A DNA stretch of 51,286 nt from Gammaproteobacteria bacterium (lineage in GTDB: Bacteria; Pseudomonadota; Gammaproteobacteria; Pseudomonadales; Halieaceae): positions 1-51,286 of the forward strand of contig JAUIMF010000015.1 of the NCBI GenBank assembly GCA_030433415.1, read 5' to 3'. Positions 32,331 to 40,581 of the stretch are shown piece by piece; within the stretch, counting starts at the first letter, position 1, and each line of letters begins with the position of its first letter. The notes under the pieces are model-generated. The model had not been told where the DNA came from and did not search any database. It was given only the letters and a program-made list of their open reading frames with translations. The position numbers were made by a program, and so were the translations under genes.

Positions 32331-33023
32331 ATGGATCAGGACGCCCTCAAGCGCAGCGTGGCAGACGCCGCCCTGGCACTCGTCGAACCCCATCTCGAAT
32401 CTGACATGGTGCTCGGCATCGGCACCGGCTCTACGGCGAACCTGTTTATTGAAGGGCTGGCGAAGCTCGCGCACCGCTTTGACGGTGCCGTGGCAAGCTC
32501 CGAAGGCAGCGCCGAGCGCCTGCGCGCCATCGGTGTTCCCGTTTATGACCTCAATGCTGTTGACCGCATCGAGTACTACGTGGACGGTGCCGACGAGTGC
32601 AACGCCGACCTGCAGCTGATCAAGGGCGGTGGTGCCGCCCTGACGCGCGAGAAAATTGTCGCCGCGGTGGCCAACACCTTTATCTGCATCGCCGATGAGA
32701 GCAAATGGGTGCCCACCCTGGGCGCGTTCCCCCTGCCAGTAGAGGTCATACCCATGGCGCGCAGCCACGTCGCCCGGGAACTGGTGAAGCTCGGCGGCGA
32801 CCCGATACTGCGCGAAGGCGTGACCACCGACAACGGCAACGTGATTCTGGATGTCTACAACTTCTCGATTCCCCAGCCCCTGGCGATGGAAGAAAAGATC
32901 AATGCCATCACGGGTGTCGTGTGCAACGGCCTGTTCGCCCATCGCCCTGCAGACCGCCTGCTGCTGGGCGGCGTGGACGGCGTGAAGGAGTTCAGGCGTC
33001 CAGCATCTTCCCTGGATTCATGA
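32331..33023 (+). CDS. rpiA: Ribose-5-phosphate isomerase A
   Basis: This 230-residue enzyme interconverts ribose-5-P and ribulose-5-P. Conserved parts are [17 protein letters not shown] (about 25-41), [27 protein letters not shown] (about 82-108, with the catalytic Asp and Lys), [19 protein letters not shown] and [16 protein letters not shown] 32331 lacks a strong Shine-Dalgarno but fits the family start. The C-terminus is about 10 residues longer than in E. coli because the gene runs 32 bp into the convergent flavoprotein gene; the tail RRPASSLDS is probably not conserved. Confidence 0.96.
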   Translation: MDQDALKRSVADAALALVEPHLESDMVLGIGTGSTANLFIEGLAKLAHRFDGAVASSEGSAERLRAIGVPVYDLNAVDRIEYYVDGADECNADLQLIKGGGAALTREKIVAAVANTFICIADESKWVPTLGAFPLPVEVIPMARSHVARELVKLGGDPILREGVTTDNGNVILDVYNFSIPQPLAMEEKINAITGVVCNGLFAHRPADRLLLGGVDGVKEFRRPASSLDS

Positions 33024-34386
33024 TGCCGGCGGGATCAAACACCCGTTTGATCTGTGCCATCAGCGCGATCTCTGCCTCAGAGCGACTGTAGGACAGGTAC
33101 GGTTTTTTCAGCAGGCCCACACCGTGCTCGGCCGAGATGCTGCCGCCATGGCGGGCCACCACCTCAAAGACTCCCGGCGTGACGTCACCACAACGGGCCT
33201 GGAATTCATCCATGCTCATGTCGTCAGGCTTGAGAATGTTCAGGTGCACGTTGCCGTCGCCAATATGTCCGAACCAGATGATCTCGAAATCGGGGTAATT
33301 CGCGTTGACCACCTGCTCCACCTCGTCCAGAAGCGCCGGCACGCGTGACACCACCGTCGAGATGTCGTTCTTGTAGGGCGTCCAGCGCGAAATCGTCTCT
33401 GACACGTCCTCGCGCAACCGCCACAGGCTCTGCGCCTGCGCCAGGCTCTGGCTCATGACACCGTCATGGACCCATCCGTTTTCTACGCAGTGCTCAAAAC
33501 AGCCCATCGCTGCTGCCTCGGCGTCATCATCGGGGCAGGCAAACTCGAGCAGCGCATAAAACGGCGTGGCGGTCGTGAAGGGTCGGGCCAGATCGTGATG
33601 CGCGACCACCTTGGCCAGCGCCTCTTCCGAGAAGAATTCAAACGCTTCGAGACAGACCCGGTCGCGAAACGCGTCGAGCACTCGCATGATCGCCGCCATG
33701 TCCGGCGTGCCCAGCACCATCACCGCACAGGGCGGTGGCGCCGCGTCCAGACGCATGGTCGCTTCGACGATAATGCCCAGGGTGCCCTCGGAACCAATCA
33801 TCAGGTGGCGCAGGTCATACCCGGCGTTGTTCTTGACCAACCCGCGGTTCAGATCCAGCAACTCGCCCGTGCCGGTGACCACCTTTAGCCCCGCCACCCA
33901 TTCACGCGTCATTCCGTAGCGAATAACCTTGATTCCGCCGGCATTTGTCGCGATATTGCCGCCAACTTGACTGGATCCACTGGACGCAAAGTCCACCGGA
34001 TATGCCAAGCCCTGACCCTGTGCAAAGGCCTGTAGCTGCTCCGTGACCACCCCGGCCCCGCAGCGCACCGTGCGGTCCGTGGCATCAAAATCCGTAATCC
34101 AATTCAGGCGATCCAGAGCAACCACCACTTCACCATTGGCCGCGACCGCACCGGCAGACAAACCACTGCGCCCTCCCGAGGGCACCAGCGCCACGCCTTC
34201 CTGCGCCGCCCAGCGCACCACCGCCTGCACCTGTTCCACGCTGCCGGGCAACACCACCGCCGACGGCGCCGGCTCATGCACCCGAGTCCAGTCACGCCCG
34301 TACTGCGTTCGGGCATCGTCATCCACGCGAATACCATTTTCGCCGACGATAGCCGTCAGATCGCGGATTTGGACGTCATTCAACAC
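32992..34386 (-). CDS. FAD-linked D-2-hydroxyglutarate dehydrogenase-like oxidase
   Basis: This 464-residue flavoprotein of the GlcD/DLD/D2HGDH family has a FAD-PCMH domain at about residues 35-215, with [15 protein letters not shown] and [23 protein letters not shown]. The C-terminal FAD-oxidase domain has a metal-binding [16 protein letters not shown] (about 368-383) and [18 protein letters not shown]. It oxidises a D-2-hydroxy acid. Location next to serA makes D-2-hydroxyglutarate the best candidate: SerA reduces 2-oxoglutarate to D-2-hydroxyglutarate as a by-reaction, and the dehydrogenase recovers it, as shown in Pseudomonas. D-lactate or glycolate oxidases are alternatives. It overlaps rpiA by 32 bp at the 3' ends. 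Confidence 0.9.
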   Translation of the reverse strand: MLNDVQIRDLTAIVGENGIRVDDDARTQYGRDWTRVHEPAPSAVVLPGSVEQVQAVVRWAAQEGVALVPSGGRSGLSAGAVAANGEVVVALDRLNWITDFDATDRTVRCGAGVVTEQLQAFAQGQGLAYPVDFASSGSSQVGGNIATNAGGIKVIRYGMTREWVAGLKVVTGTGELLDLNRGLVKNNAGYDLRHLMIGSEGTLGIIVEATMRLDAAPPPCAVMVLGTPDMAAIMRVLDAFRDRVCLEAFEFFSEEALAKVVAHHDLARPFTTATPFYALLEFACPDDDAEAAAMGCFEHCVENGWVHDGVMSQSLAQAQSLWRLREDVSETISRWTPYKNDISTVVSRVPALLDEVEQVVNANYPDFEIIWFGHIGDGNVHLNILKPDDMSMDEFQARCGDVTPGVFEVVARHGGSISAEHGVGLLKKPYLSYSRSEAEIALMAQIKRVFDPAGIMNPGKMLDA

Positions 34387-34479
34387 ATTAAGGTCCTAAG
34401 ATGCCAATTAGTGATTCACCAACAGGTTCGCACAAAACGTGTTGGCCCGATGGTAGCTCGAGGGTTGTCGCGGTCGTTC

Positions 34480-34553
34480 GCGATCCCGGGGCCGACTTCC
34501 TCCGCTCGCTGTAGAGGGGGGACGCTCACTCCGGAAGTCACCCCCGGGATCGC
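34480..34553 (+). repeat. Giant hairpin element, copy 1
   Basis: A 12-bp perfect outer stem (34480-34491 with 34542-34553, GCGATCCCGGGG) surrounds a 7-bp inner stem (GACTTCC at 34494-34500 with GGAAGTC at 34533-34539) and a 32-nt loop (34501-34532). The loop begins TCCGCTCGCTG and ends GACGCTCACTCC. It matches the loop of copy 2 on the other strand at 29 of 32 positions, while the outer stem sequence is entirely different. Confidence 0.85.
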
Positions 34554-34710
34554 CAGGCCGTGCAATGTCTGCGGCCTCTTCCTGCCCAGCCCTGTGCCAG
34601 CCTTCTGAGACACCCCAGGAACACGCCTTGCACCTGCGCCTCTACGCAAGCCTGACCCTGAGCCCTCACCCGTACCTGCCCCTGCCCCGGTACCCGTGCC
34701 TGTACCTTTA

Positions 34711-34742
34711 CCTGTACCTGTACCTGTACCTGTACCTGTACC
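34711..34742 (+). repeat. CCTGTA hexamer tandem array
   Basis: Five perfect CCTGTA units plus two bases run from 34711 to 34742, preceded by decayed copies back to about 34659 (CCCGTACCTGCC and similar). Short perfect arrays like this vary in copy number by slippage, so it is a likely VNTR locus. It lies between the two hairpin copies. Confidence 0.9.
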
Positions 34743-34776
34743 GTAGCAAGGATCGCCCAGTCACCGCTCGGCAGAG

Positions 34777-34860
34777 GCCTCGCCGATACGGCGGTGATTC
34801 CTGGAGCGAGCGTCCCCCCTCCCCAGCGAGCGGAAGGAGTCGCCGCCGTATCGGCGAGGC
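34777..34860 (-). repeat. Giant hairpin element, copy 2 (inverted)
   Basis: An 18-bp perfect outer stem (GCCTCGCCGATACGGCGG at 34777-34794, its complement at 34843-34860) encloses a 7-bp inner stem with one G-T pair (34796-34802 with 34835-34841) and a 32-nt loop (34803-34834). Read on the minus strand the loop is almost that of copy 1. Both copies share the same inner dimensions. Confidence 0.88.
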
Positions 34861-34888
34861 CGCGTTCAAGCGTTTAGTTCGGCCAATT

Positions 34889-34953
34889 CAGGCTCAGAGT
34901 CAGGCCCGGAGCCAGGCCCGGAGCCAGGCCCGGAGCCAGGCCCGGAGCCAGGC
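34889..34953 (+). repeat. 12-bp tandem array upstream of serA
   Basis: CAGGCCCGGAGC occurs four times perfectly (34901-34912, 34913-34924, 34925-34936, 34937-34948), with a decayed copy before (34889-34900) and a partial one after. It ends about 80 bp before serA ATG 35032, within its promoter or leader. Copy number probably varies between strains. Confidence 0.9.
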
Positions 34954-35031
34954 GTTCGTATGCTACCATGCGCGCCCTCCGCCGCCGGGTCCCCGGTGTT
35001 AGCTGCCCAATCACCGGAGTTCGACCCCATC

Positions 35032-36261
35032 ATGGCTCAGCAGTCGCTTGAAAAGAGCAAAATCCGTTTTCTATTGCTGGAGGGAGTGCATCCGTCCGCC
35101 ATCGAGACGCTGAACCGGGCGGGGTACTTCAATATCGAGCAGCACAGCAAATCGCTGCCGCCCGAGGAGCTCAAAGCCGCCCTGGCCGGCGCCCATTTCG
35201 TGGGGATTCGCTCACGCACGCAGCTCACGGAAGAGGTGCTCGCCGCGGCACCTCGCCTGATCGCCATTGGCTGTTTTTGTATCGGCACCAACCAGGTCGA
35301 TCTGGATGCGGCGACGCGGCGCGGCATCACGGTATTCAATGCCCCGTTCTCGAATACGCGCTCTGTTGCCGAACTGGTGATTGCCGAGGCGATCCTGCTG
35401 TTGCGCGGTCTGCCGGAGAAAAACGCGGCGGCCCATCGCGGGGAATGGCAAAAAAGTGCGGCTAACTCCTACGAAATACGCGGTAAAACGCTGGGAATTG
35501 TCGGCTACGGCAATATCGGCATGCAGCTCGGCGTGATCGCCGAGGGGCTGGGTATGCGTGTTCTGTTCCACGACGTGGTGAACAAGTTACCCATCGGCAA
35601 CGCCCGCCAGGTCGACAGCCTGGACGAGTTGCTGGCCCACGCCGACGTTGTCAGCCTGCATGTTCCTGAGACCGCCGCGACCCACACCATGATCGGAGCG
35701 GCCCAACTGGCACGCATGCAACGTGGCGCGATCCTGATCAATGCGTCCCGAGGCACCGTGGTCGACATCGACGCGCTGGCCGAGGCTTTGCGCAGCAAGC
35801 ATCTGCGCGGCACGGCGATCGACGTGTTTCCCGTGGAGCCCCGCTCCAATGACGATGAATTCCTGTCACCGCTGCGCGAGTTCGACAACGCCTTTCTGAC
35901 GCCCCATGTGGGCGGCAGCACCATGGAGGCCCAGGCCAATATTGGCCAGGAGGTCGCCGAGAAGCTATTTCGCTACTCCGATAACGGCACGACCACGAGT
36001 TCGGTGAACATGCCGGAGGTTGCCCTGCCCGAGCACGACGACTGCCACCGACTACTACATATACACCGCAACATCCCCGGCATGATGACCGCAATCAACA
36101 ACGTGTTTTCGGAACACGGCGTGAACATCGCCGCCCAGTACCTGCAGACCAACGAACACGTGGGCTACGTCGTCATCGACGTCAACGCCGAACACTCCGA
36201 GATTGCCCTGCAGAAGCTCTCGGCACTGGACGGTACGCTCCGCTGCCGGGTACTGTTCTAG
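35032..36261 (+). CDS. serA: D-3-phosphoglycerate dehydrogenase
   Basis: This 409-residue SerA performs the first step of serine synthesis, oxidising 3-phosphoglycerate with NAD. The NAD-binding TLGIVGYGNIGMQLGVIAEGLG lies near 150-171. INASRGTVVDIDALAEAL (about 240) is conserved, and the catalytic His is in LTPHVGGSTMEAQ (about 290). A C-terminal ACT domain from about 335 (HRNIPGMMTAINNVFSEHGVNI) binds serine for feedback inhibition. Length matches E. coli SerA (410), which also reduces 2-oxoglutarate. ATG 35032 is preferred; ATG 34960 would add 24 non-conserved residues from the repeat-rich leader. It is divergent from the D2HGDH-like gene. Confidence 0.96.
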   Translation: MAQQSLEKSKIRFLLLEGVHPSAIETLNRAGYFNIEQHSKSLPPEELKAALAGAHFVGIRSRTQLTEEVLAAAPRLIAIGCFCIGTNQVDLDAATRRGITVFNAPFSNTRSVAELVIAEAILLLRGLPEKNAAAHRGEWQKSAANSYEIRGKTLGIVGYGNIGMQLGVIAEGLGMRVLFHDVVNKLPIGNARQVDSLDELLAHADVVSLHVPETAATHTMIGAAQLARMQRGAILINASRGTVVDIDALAEALRSKHLRGTAIDVFPVEPRSNDDEFLSPLREFDNAFLTPHVGGSTMEAQANIGQEVAEKLFRYSDNGTTTSSVNMPEVALPEHDDCHRLLHIHRNIPGMMTAINNVFSEHGVNIAAQYLQTNEHVGYVVIDVNAEHSEIALQKLSALDGTLRCRVLF

Positions 36262-36283
36262 TTCGCCTGCGGAGTCACCCTAC

Positions 36284-36820
36284 ATGCCTGTAGCTATAAA
36301 TAGAGTCCAGAGTAGCGCCCAACATGGCGCCCAACGTCACTCGCGCCTGCCCCGTCCGCTACGGCTGGGCTGCATCAGCCTGTTGGCCCTTACCCTGCTG
36401 GCCCCCGCCCTCGCCACTGCACGTGACGACAAGTTTCCGGGCGTACGCAAGCTGATGAGCGACGAGCAGTTCAAGGCGGCGGGGCTGGACAACCTGACTC
36501 CCGAGCAGCTGAAGCAACTGGACGCCTGGTTGCTGCAGTACACCGCGGGCGAGGCCACAGTGCTGAGGGATCAGAACGCCGAAGTCCGCGAAGTCGAAAG
36601 CGCCTATAACGTCGAGGCCCAGGCCGCGGAGTTCCGTGGCTGGAGTGGCGACACCGTATTCCGCCTGGACAACGGCCAGGTCTGGAAACAACGCCTGGAC
36701 GGGCGCTTCGCCTACGGTGGTGACGATCAGCGGGTCCGCATCGAGCGCAATTTCATGGGCTTTTTTCGCCTGGTTCACGTGGCCACGGGCCGCGCCGTGG
36801 GCGTGACACGCCTGCGCTGA
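36284..36820 (+). CDS. Exported hypothetical protein
   Basis: I do not recognise the family by name. The 178-residue product has a long basic N-terminus and a hydrophobic stretch (LGCISLLALTLLAPALATA, about 30-48), so it is probably exported or anchored. A helical part follows with LMSDEQFKAAGLDNLTPEQLKQLDAWLLQYTAGEATVL. This LTPEQL-QLDAWL motif recurs in small periplasmic proteins. The C-terminal half is beta-like (FRGWSGDTVFRLDNGQVWKQR, FRLVHVATGRAVGVTRLR), resembling an SH3-like or OB-like fold. ATG 36284 follows GGAG and lies 22 bp after serA, so it may be cotranscribed with it. Confidence 0.75.
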   Translation: MPVAINRVQSSAQHGAQRHSRLPRPLRLGCISLLALTLLAPALATARDDKFPGVRKLMSDEQFKAAGLDNLTPEQLKQLDAWLLQYTAGEATVLRDQNAEVREVESAYNVEAQAAEFRGWSGDTVFRLDNGQVWKQRLDGRFAYGGDDQRVRIERNFMGFFRLVHVATGRAVGVTRLR

Positions 36821-37057
36821 CGCGCCACCTCCGCAAACAGCACCCTGGCCCCGGCCATTCAAGTTCTGCCTAAATACCCCTTGATAAGCTGCTGAAAACC
36901 TGCAGTTTTGGATAAGTTCCCGGCAATCGCGTGAATTTGTCACAAATACCCGCTACCCCATGGGCAAAGGGCATTTACATTGGTTTACAGTGTCACCACC
37001 GCGGCGTCTCGGCGCCGCACCCATTGCAGTTATTATTTTTATTCAGGGGTTTACATT

Positions 37058-39967
37058 ATGTTGAGAAAGCATCTCACCACCGCTGTGTCTGCGGCCCTCG
37101 GCCTCGGCGTACTCAGCACGCTGCCCGGCACTGCCTTTGCGCAGGACGAGCAGCTGGTTGAAGAAGTAGTGGTCACCGGCTCGCGTATCCAGAAAGCTAA
37201 TCTGGTGAGCTCCAGCCCGGTTACCCAGGTTGACGCCGAGCAATTCAAGTTCCAGGGTGTTACCCGCGTAGAAGACCTGCTGGCAGATCTACCCTCGGTA
37301 TATCCGGGTCAGAACTCCGGTCAGTCCAACGGCTCTACCGGTACGGCCACCATTAACCTGCGTAACCTGGGTGCCAACCGTACCCTGGTACTGGTCAACG
37401 GCCGTCGCCTGCCCATCGGTTCTCCCCAGGCGGGTGGCCAGGGCTCTGACATCAACCAGATCCCCGCACCGCTCATCGAGCGTGTGGAAGTGCTGACCGG
37501 TGGTGCTTCGTCCACCTACGGTTCTGACGCTGTGGCTGGTGTTGTCAACTTCATCATGGTTGATGACTTCGAAGGTGTGAAGCTGGACGTTCAGTACTCC
37601 GGCTACCAGCACAAAAACGACAACAGCCAGGCGAAATCCATCAACGCCGCCAGCGGCTTTGAAGCTCCCGGCGGTACCGTGAACGATGGCGAGATTGCTG
37701 ACATCTCCTTCATCATCGGTGCCAACCTGGACGGTGGTCGCGGTAACGTAACCGCCTACGCCGGCTACCGTGACATCAGCGCCGTTGTGCAGGGTTCTCG
37801 TGACTTCTCCAACTGTGCTATCGCCGGCAGCCAGGACTCTCAGGCATGTGGTGGTTCTTCCACGCTGCCCGAAGGTCGCTTCACGGACTTCGGCCTGCTC
37901 GCGGATGTGCCCCCCGGCAGCTTCGACTACATCGTTCAGGGTGACCAGTTCGTGCCGCGGAATGGCCTGCTGTACAACTACAACCCCTCCAACTTCTTCC
38001 AGCGCCCTGACGAGCGCTATACCGGTGGTGTTTTCGGTCACTACGAAATCAACAAGCACGTTGACGTATTCACCGAGCTGAACTTCATGGACAACCGCTC
38101 CAACGCGCAGATCGCTCCCTCCGGTGCGTTCTTCGTAACCAGCGCCCTGTCCTGCGGGAACCCCTTCCTGTCCGACCAGCAGTTCGACCTGATCTGTGGC
38201 CAGTTTGGCCTCGGCGAAAACGACTTCCAGGACCTGTTCCTCGGCCGTCGTAACGTAGAAGGTGGTTTCCGTAACGAAGACATCCGTCACACCACGTTCC
38301 GTGGCGTGTTCGGTGCCCGCGGTGAGATCAACGACAACTGGCGCTACGAAGTATCTGGCCAGTACGCCGAGACCTCTATGGAATCCACGTACAACAACGA
38401 GCTGTCCACCACGCGCATCATCCGCGCCCTGGACGCTACGACAGATGCCAACGGCAACGCTGTATGTCGTTCCGTACTGGACGGCTCTGACCCGAGCTGT
38501 GTGCCCTGGAACGTATTCCAGACCGGCGCAGTTACCGACGAGATGCTGAACTACCTGTACATTCCCCTGTACGCCCGTGGTACCACGGACCAGAAGGTAT
38601 TCACCGGCTACGTCACGGGTGACCTGGGCGAGTACGGCGTATCCCTGCCCACCGCCGACAGCGGCATCAGCGTGGTACTGGGTGCGGAATACCGCTCTGA
38701 AAACCTGGACTTCAACCCCGACTCCGGCTTTGAAAGCGGCGACGGTGCTGGTCAGGGTGGCCCCGTACTGGGCGTGAAAGGTGGCTTCGACGTTACGGAA
38801 TACTTCGCTGAGGTGAGCATTCCCCTGGTCGAAAACAAAGACTTTGCCCAGGAAGTAACCCTGGATCTGGGCTACCGGTATTCGGATTACTCCACGGACG
38901 TGGAAACCGATACCTACAAGGTGGCTCTGGCCTGGTCCGTCAACGAAGATGTTCGTCTGCGTGCCAGCTACAACCGCGCTGTTCGTGCCGCGAACATCCG
39001 CGAGCTGTTCCGCTCCCAGGGTATCGGCCTGTTCGACATGGCTGAAGACCCCTGTGCCGGCGCTACGCCCACGGCGAGCTTCGAGCAGTGTGCCCGCACC
39101 GGCGTAACCGCCGCGCAGTACGGCACCATTGCTGACTCTCCTGCTGGTCAGTACAACGAAGTTACCGGTGGTAACCCGGACCTCAAGCCTGAAGAAGCTG
39201 ATACCTACAGCTACGGCGTGATCTGGTCACCGAGCTTCGTTGAAGATCTGACGATCACCGTTGACTACTTCGATATCGAAATCACCGACGCGATCGGCGC
39301 GATCAGCTCCGAGACGATCCTCAACAGCTGTCTGAACACGGGCGACGCTCAGTTCTGTGACCGGGTGAACCGCGGTGCGGTAACGGGAACGCTGTGGCTG
39401 GGTAACGACAACATTCTGTCTACCGACGACAACCTCGGCTTCTTCAGCACCAAGGGCTTCGATTACACGATCGATTACACCTTTGGTCTGGGAGACATGG
39501 GTAGCCTGAACATCACCAACATCGGTACGTACCTGACCGAGTGGGATCAGCAGGAATTCGCCGGTGAGCAGATCGTTGACTGTGTGGGCTACTGGGGTGG
39601 TTCCTGTGGCACGCCGACCTTCGAACTGCAGAACAACCTGCGTGTAACCTGGGTTACGCCCTGGGCGGTTACCCTGTCTGCACAATGGCGCTACATGAGC
39701 GACGCGGATGAGTGTGTCCTCGGCGGTGGCGGTACCTGTACCGAAGACGGCAGCTGGGATCTCGACGCCCAGAACTACCTGGACGTTTCCGGTCTGTGGG
39801 ATGTCACCGACATGATCACGCTGCGTGCGGGTATCACCAACCTGATGGACGAAGAGCCGCCTCTGACCGACGCGGGTCCGTCTATCTTCGGTAACGGTAA
39901 TACGTTCCCCGGCGTCTACGACGCTCTGGGTCGCTACTGGTTCGTAGGCGGTACCTTCCAGTTCTAA
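37058..39967 (+). CDS. TonB-dependent receptor with highly-expressed codon use
   Basis: This 969-residue receptor has a signal peptide (MLRKHLTTAVSAALGLGVLS, cut near FA|Q, residue 28). The TonB box EEVVVTGSRIQKANL follows, then a plug with TATINLRNLGANRTLVLVNGRR and ERVEVLTGGASSTYGSDAVAGVVNFI. The beta-barrel ends in Phe (YWFVGGTFQF). This VTGSRI/RNLGANRTLVLVNGRR type is expanded in marine gammaproteobacteria and often takes up peptides or polymers. Codons are strikingly GGT, CGT, GTT, AAC and TAC rich compared with neighbours, which suggests very high expression. ATG 37058 follows AGGGG; the earlier ATG 36980 is unlikely. It is followed by a terminator and a lipoprotein, methyltransferase, hydroxylase and sulfotransferase. 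Confidence 0.95.
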   Translation: MLRKHLTTAVSAALGLGVLSTLPGTAFAQDEQLVEEVVVTGSRIQKANLVSSSPVTQVDAEQFKFQGVTRVEDLLADLPSVYPGQNSGQSNGSTGTATINLRNLGANRTLVLVNGRRLPIGSPQAGGQGSDINQIPAPLIERVEVLTGGASSTYGSDAVAGVVNFIMVDDFEGVKLDVQYSGYQHKNDNSQAKSINAASGFEAPGGTVNDGEIADISFIIGANLDGGRGNVTAYAGYRDISAVVQGSRDFSNCAIAGSQDSQACGGSSTLPEGRFTDFGLLADVPPGSFDYIVQGDQFVPRNGLLYNYNPSNFFQRPDERYTGGVFGHYEINKHVDVFTELNFMDNRSNAQIAPSGAFFVTSALSCGNPFLSDQQFDLICGQFGLGENDFQDLFLGRRNVEGGFRNEDIRHTTFRGVFGARGEINDNWRYEVSGQYAETSMESTYNNELSTTRIIRALDATTDANGNAVCRSVLDGSDPSCVPWNVFQTGAVTDEMLNYLYIPLYARGTTDQKVFTGYVTGDLGEYGVSLPTADSGISVVLGAEYRSENLDFNPDSGFESGDGAGQGGPVLGVKGGFDVTEYFAEVSIPLVENKDFAQEVTLDLGYRYSDYSTDVETDTYKVALAWSVNEDVRLRASYNRAVRAANIRELFRSQGIGLFDMAEDPCAGATPTASFEQCARTGVTAAQYGTIADSPAGQYNEVTGGNPDLKPEEADTYSYGVIWSPSFVEDLTITVDYFDIEITDAIGAISSETILNSCLNTGDAQFCDRVNRGAVTGTLWLGNDNILSTDDNLGFFSTKGFDYTIDYTFGLGDMGSLNITNIGTYLTEWDQQEFAGEQIVDCVGYWGGSCGTPTFELQNNLRVTWVTPWAVTLSAQWRYMSDADECVLGGGGTCTEDGSWDLDAQNYLDVSGLWDVTDMITLRAGITNLMDEEPPLTDAGPSIFGNGNTFPGVYDALGRYWFVGGTFQF

Positions 39968-40272
39968 GGAACTGGCCCCCCGGTCATCTCGTGTGACCGG
40001 ATGGGAACACGGGAGGTGCCCAGCACCTCTCGCGTTCTCAACAACGAAAGCCCGGGTCGTAAGGCCCGGGCTTTTTCTTTGGCACAAGATAAAACCCATC
40101 GGTAACGTCAAAAGGGTATTCGCTCTGAATTGGGTAGACGCAAGCACACAGAAGGTCTAGGGTAGAAGTTGTCCGACCCACGTACTGTAGACAGTGGGCT
40201 ACTCATTCAAGCACGCCGATGAAGCGCCCTTGTCTGCAAACAAGCCATCAAACAATTTGGAAACCGACTCTC
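39968..40272 (+). other. Intergenic region after the receptor
   Basis: These 305 bp hold the strong terminator at 40047-40076 and then a 196-bp promoter-bearing stretch before the lipoprotein gene. No further gene or repeat is visible, and no promoter boxes stand out clearly. Confidence 0.6.
40047..40076 (+). terminator. Rho-independent terminator of the TonB receptor
   Basis: AAAGCCCGGG (40047-40056) pairs with CCCGGGCTTT (40065-40074), loop 8 nt, followed by TT then CTTT. It lies 79 bp after the receptor stop and is a textbook strong terminator, in keeping with a highly expressed gene. Confidence 0.92.
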
Positions 40273-40581
40273 ATGTTCAAACACCTTCTTTTGTTATTCG
40301 TTGTTTTTGTCGCTGCCTGCTCCAGCAGCACGCAGCAAACCACGTCAGCCCCCTCCGCGGCGGCAGAGACCGCATCGTCGGCAGAAACCGTCGCTGCTGC
40401 CAGTGACGACGGCGAGGACATCATCTGCAAGCGCGTGCAGATAACGGGTACGCGCTTCAAAGAAAAAGTGTGCACAACCCGTGCTCAGCGCGAAGCAGCT
40501 CAGGCTGGCGCAGGCAGTGCCGTGAGTGACTGGCAACGCCGTAGCGCTCAGGCTGGTGGCCCCCTCGAAGGTGGCCTATAA
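40273..40581 (+). CDS. Small lipoprotein with paired-Cys TGTR motif
   Basis: This 102-residue protein has a lipoprotein signal (FKHLLLLFVVFVAAC, lipobox VAAC, lipidated Cys16) with SSSTQQ after it, pointing to the outer membrane. A Ser/Ala-rich linker leads to DDGEDIICKRVQITGTRFKEKVCTTRAQREA. In this stretch two Cys residues enclose ITGTRF, probably bridged by a disulfide. The ITGTR segment resembles the VTGSR TonB-box region of the preceding receptor. I have seen similar small proteins annotated only as hypothetical. Function is unknown. ATG 40273 is chosen because the signal starts there; ATG 40219 is an alternative. Confidence 0.8.
   Translation: MFKHLLLLFVVFVAACSSSTQQTTSAPSAAAETASSAETVAAASDDGEDIICKRVQITGTRFKEKVCTTRAQREAAQAGAGSAVSDWQRRSAQAGGPLEGGL

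Larger units (their letters stand above)
34387..35031. other. 645-bp repeat-rich region between the flavoprotein gene and serA
   Basis: No gene is supported here. The region contains two large hairpins with the same loop in opposite orientation (34480-34553 and 34777-34860), a CCTGTA hexamer array with degenerate copies upstream from about 34659, and a 12-bp array at 34889-34953. It must hold the promoters of the two divergent flanking genes. Any ORF across it translates to low-complexity YLYLYL and SQARSQAR and is rejected. Confidence 0.75.

Noticed and set aside
34480..34860. Integron attC sites
   Set aside because: attC keeps the outer R sites constant and varies the inside. Here the inside is constant and the outside varies, and there is no GTTRRRY core or integrase.
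34889..34953. CRISPR array
   Set aside because: The repeats are 12 bp and directly joined, with no spacers and no cas genes nearby.
34565..35002. Open frame encoding YLYLYL and SQARSQAR repeats
   Set aside because: It is simply the CCTGTA and 12-bp arrays translated, with no start site.
37289..38290. 333-codon open frame antisense to the TonB receptor
   Set aside because: It is a by-product of the receptor's codon bias; the product has no recognisable domain and the sense strand is an unmistakable receptor.
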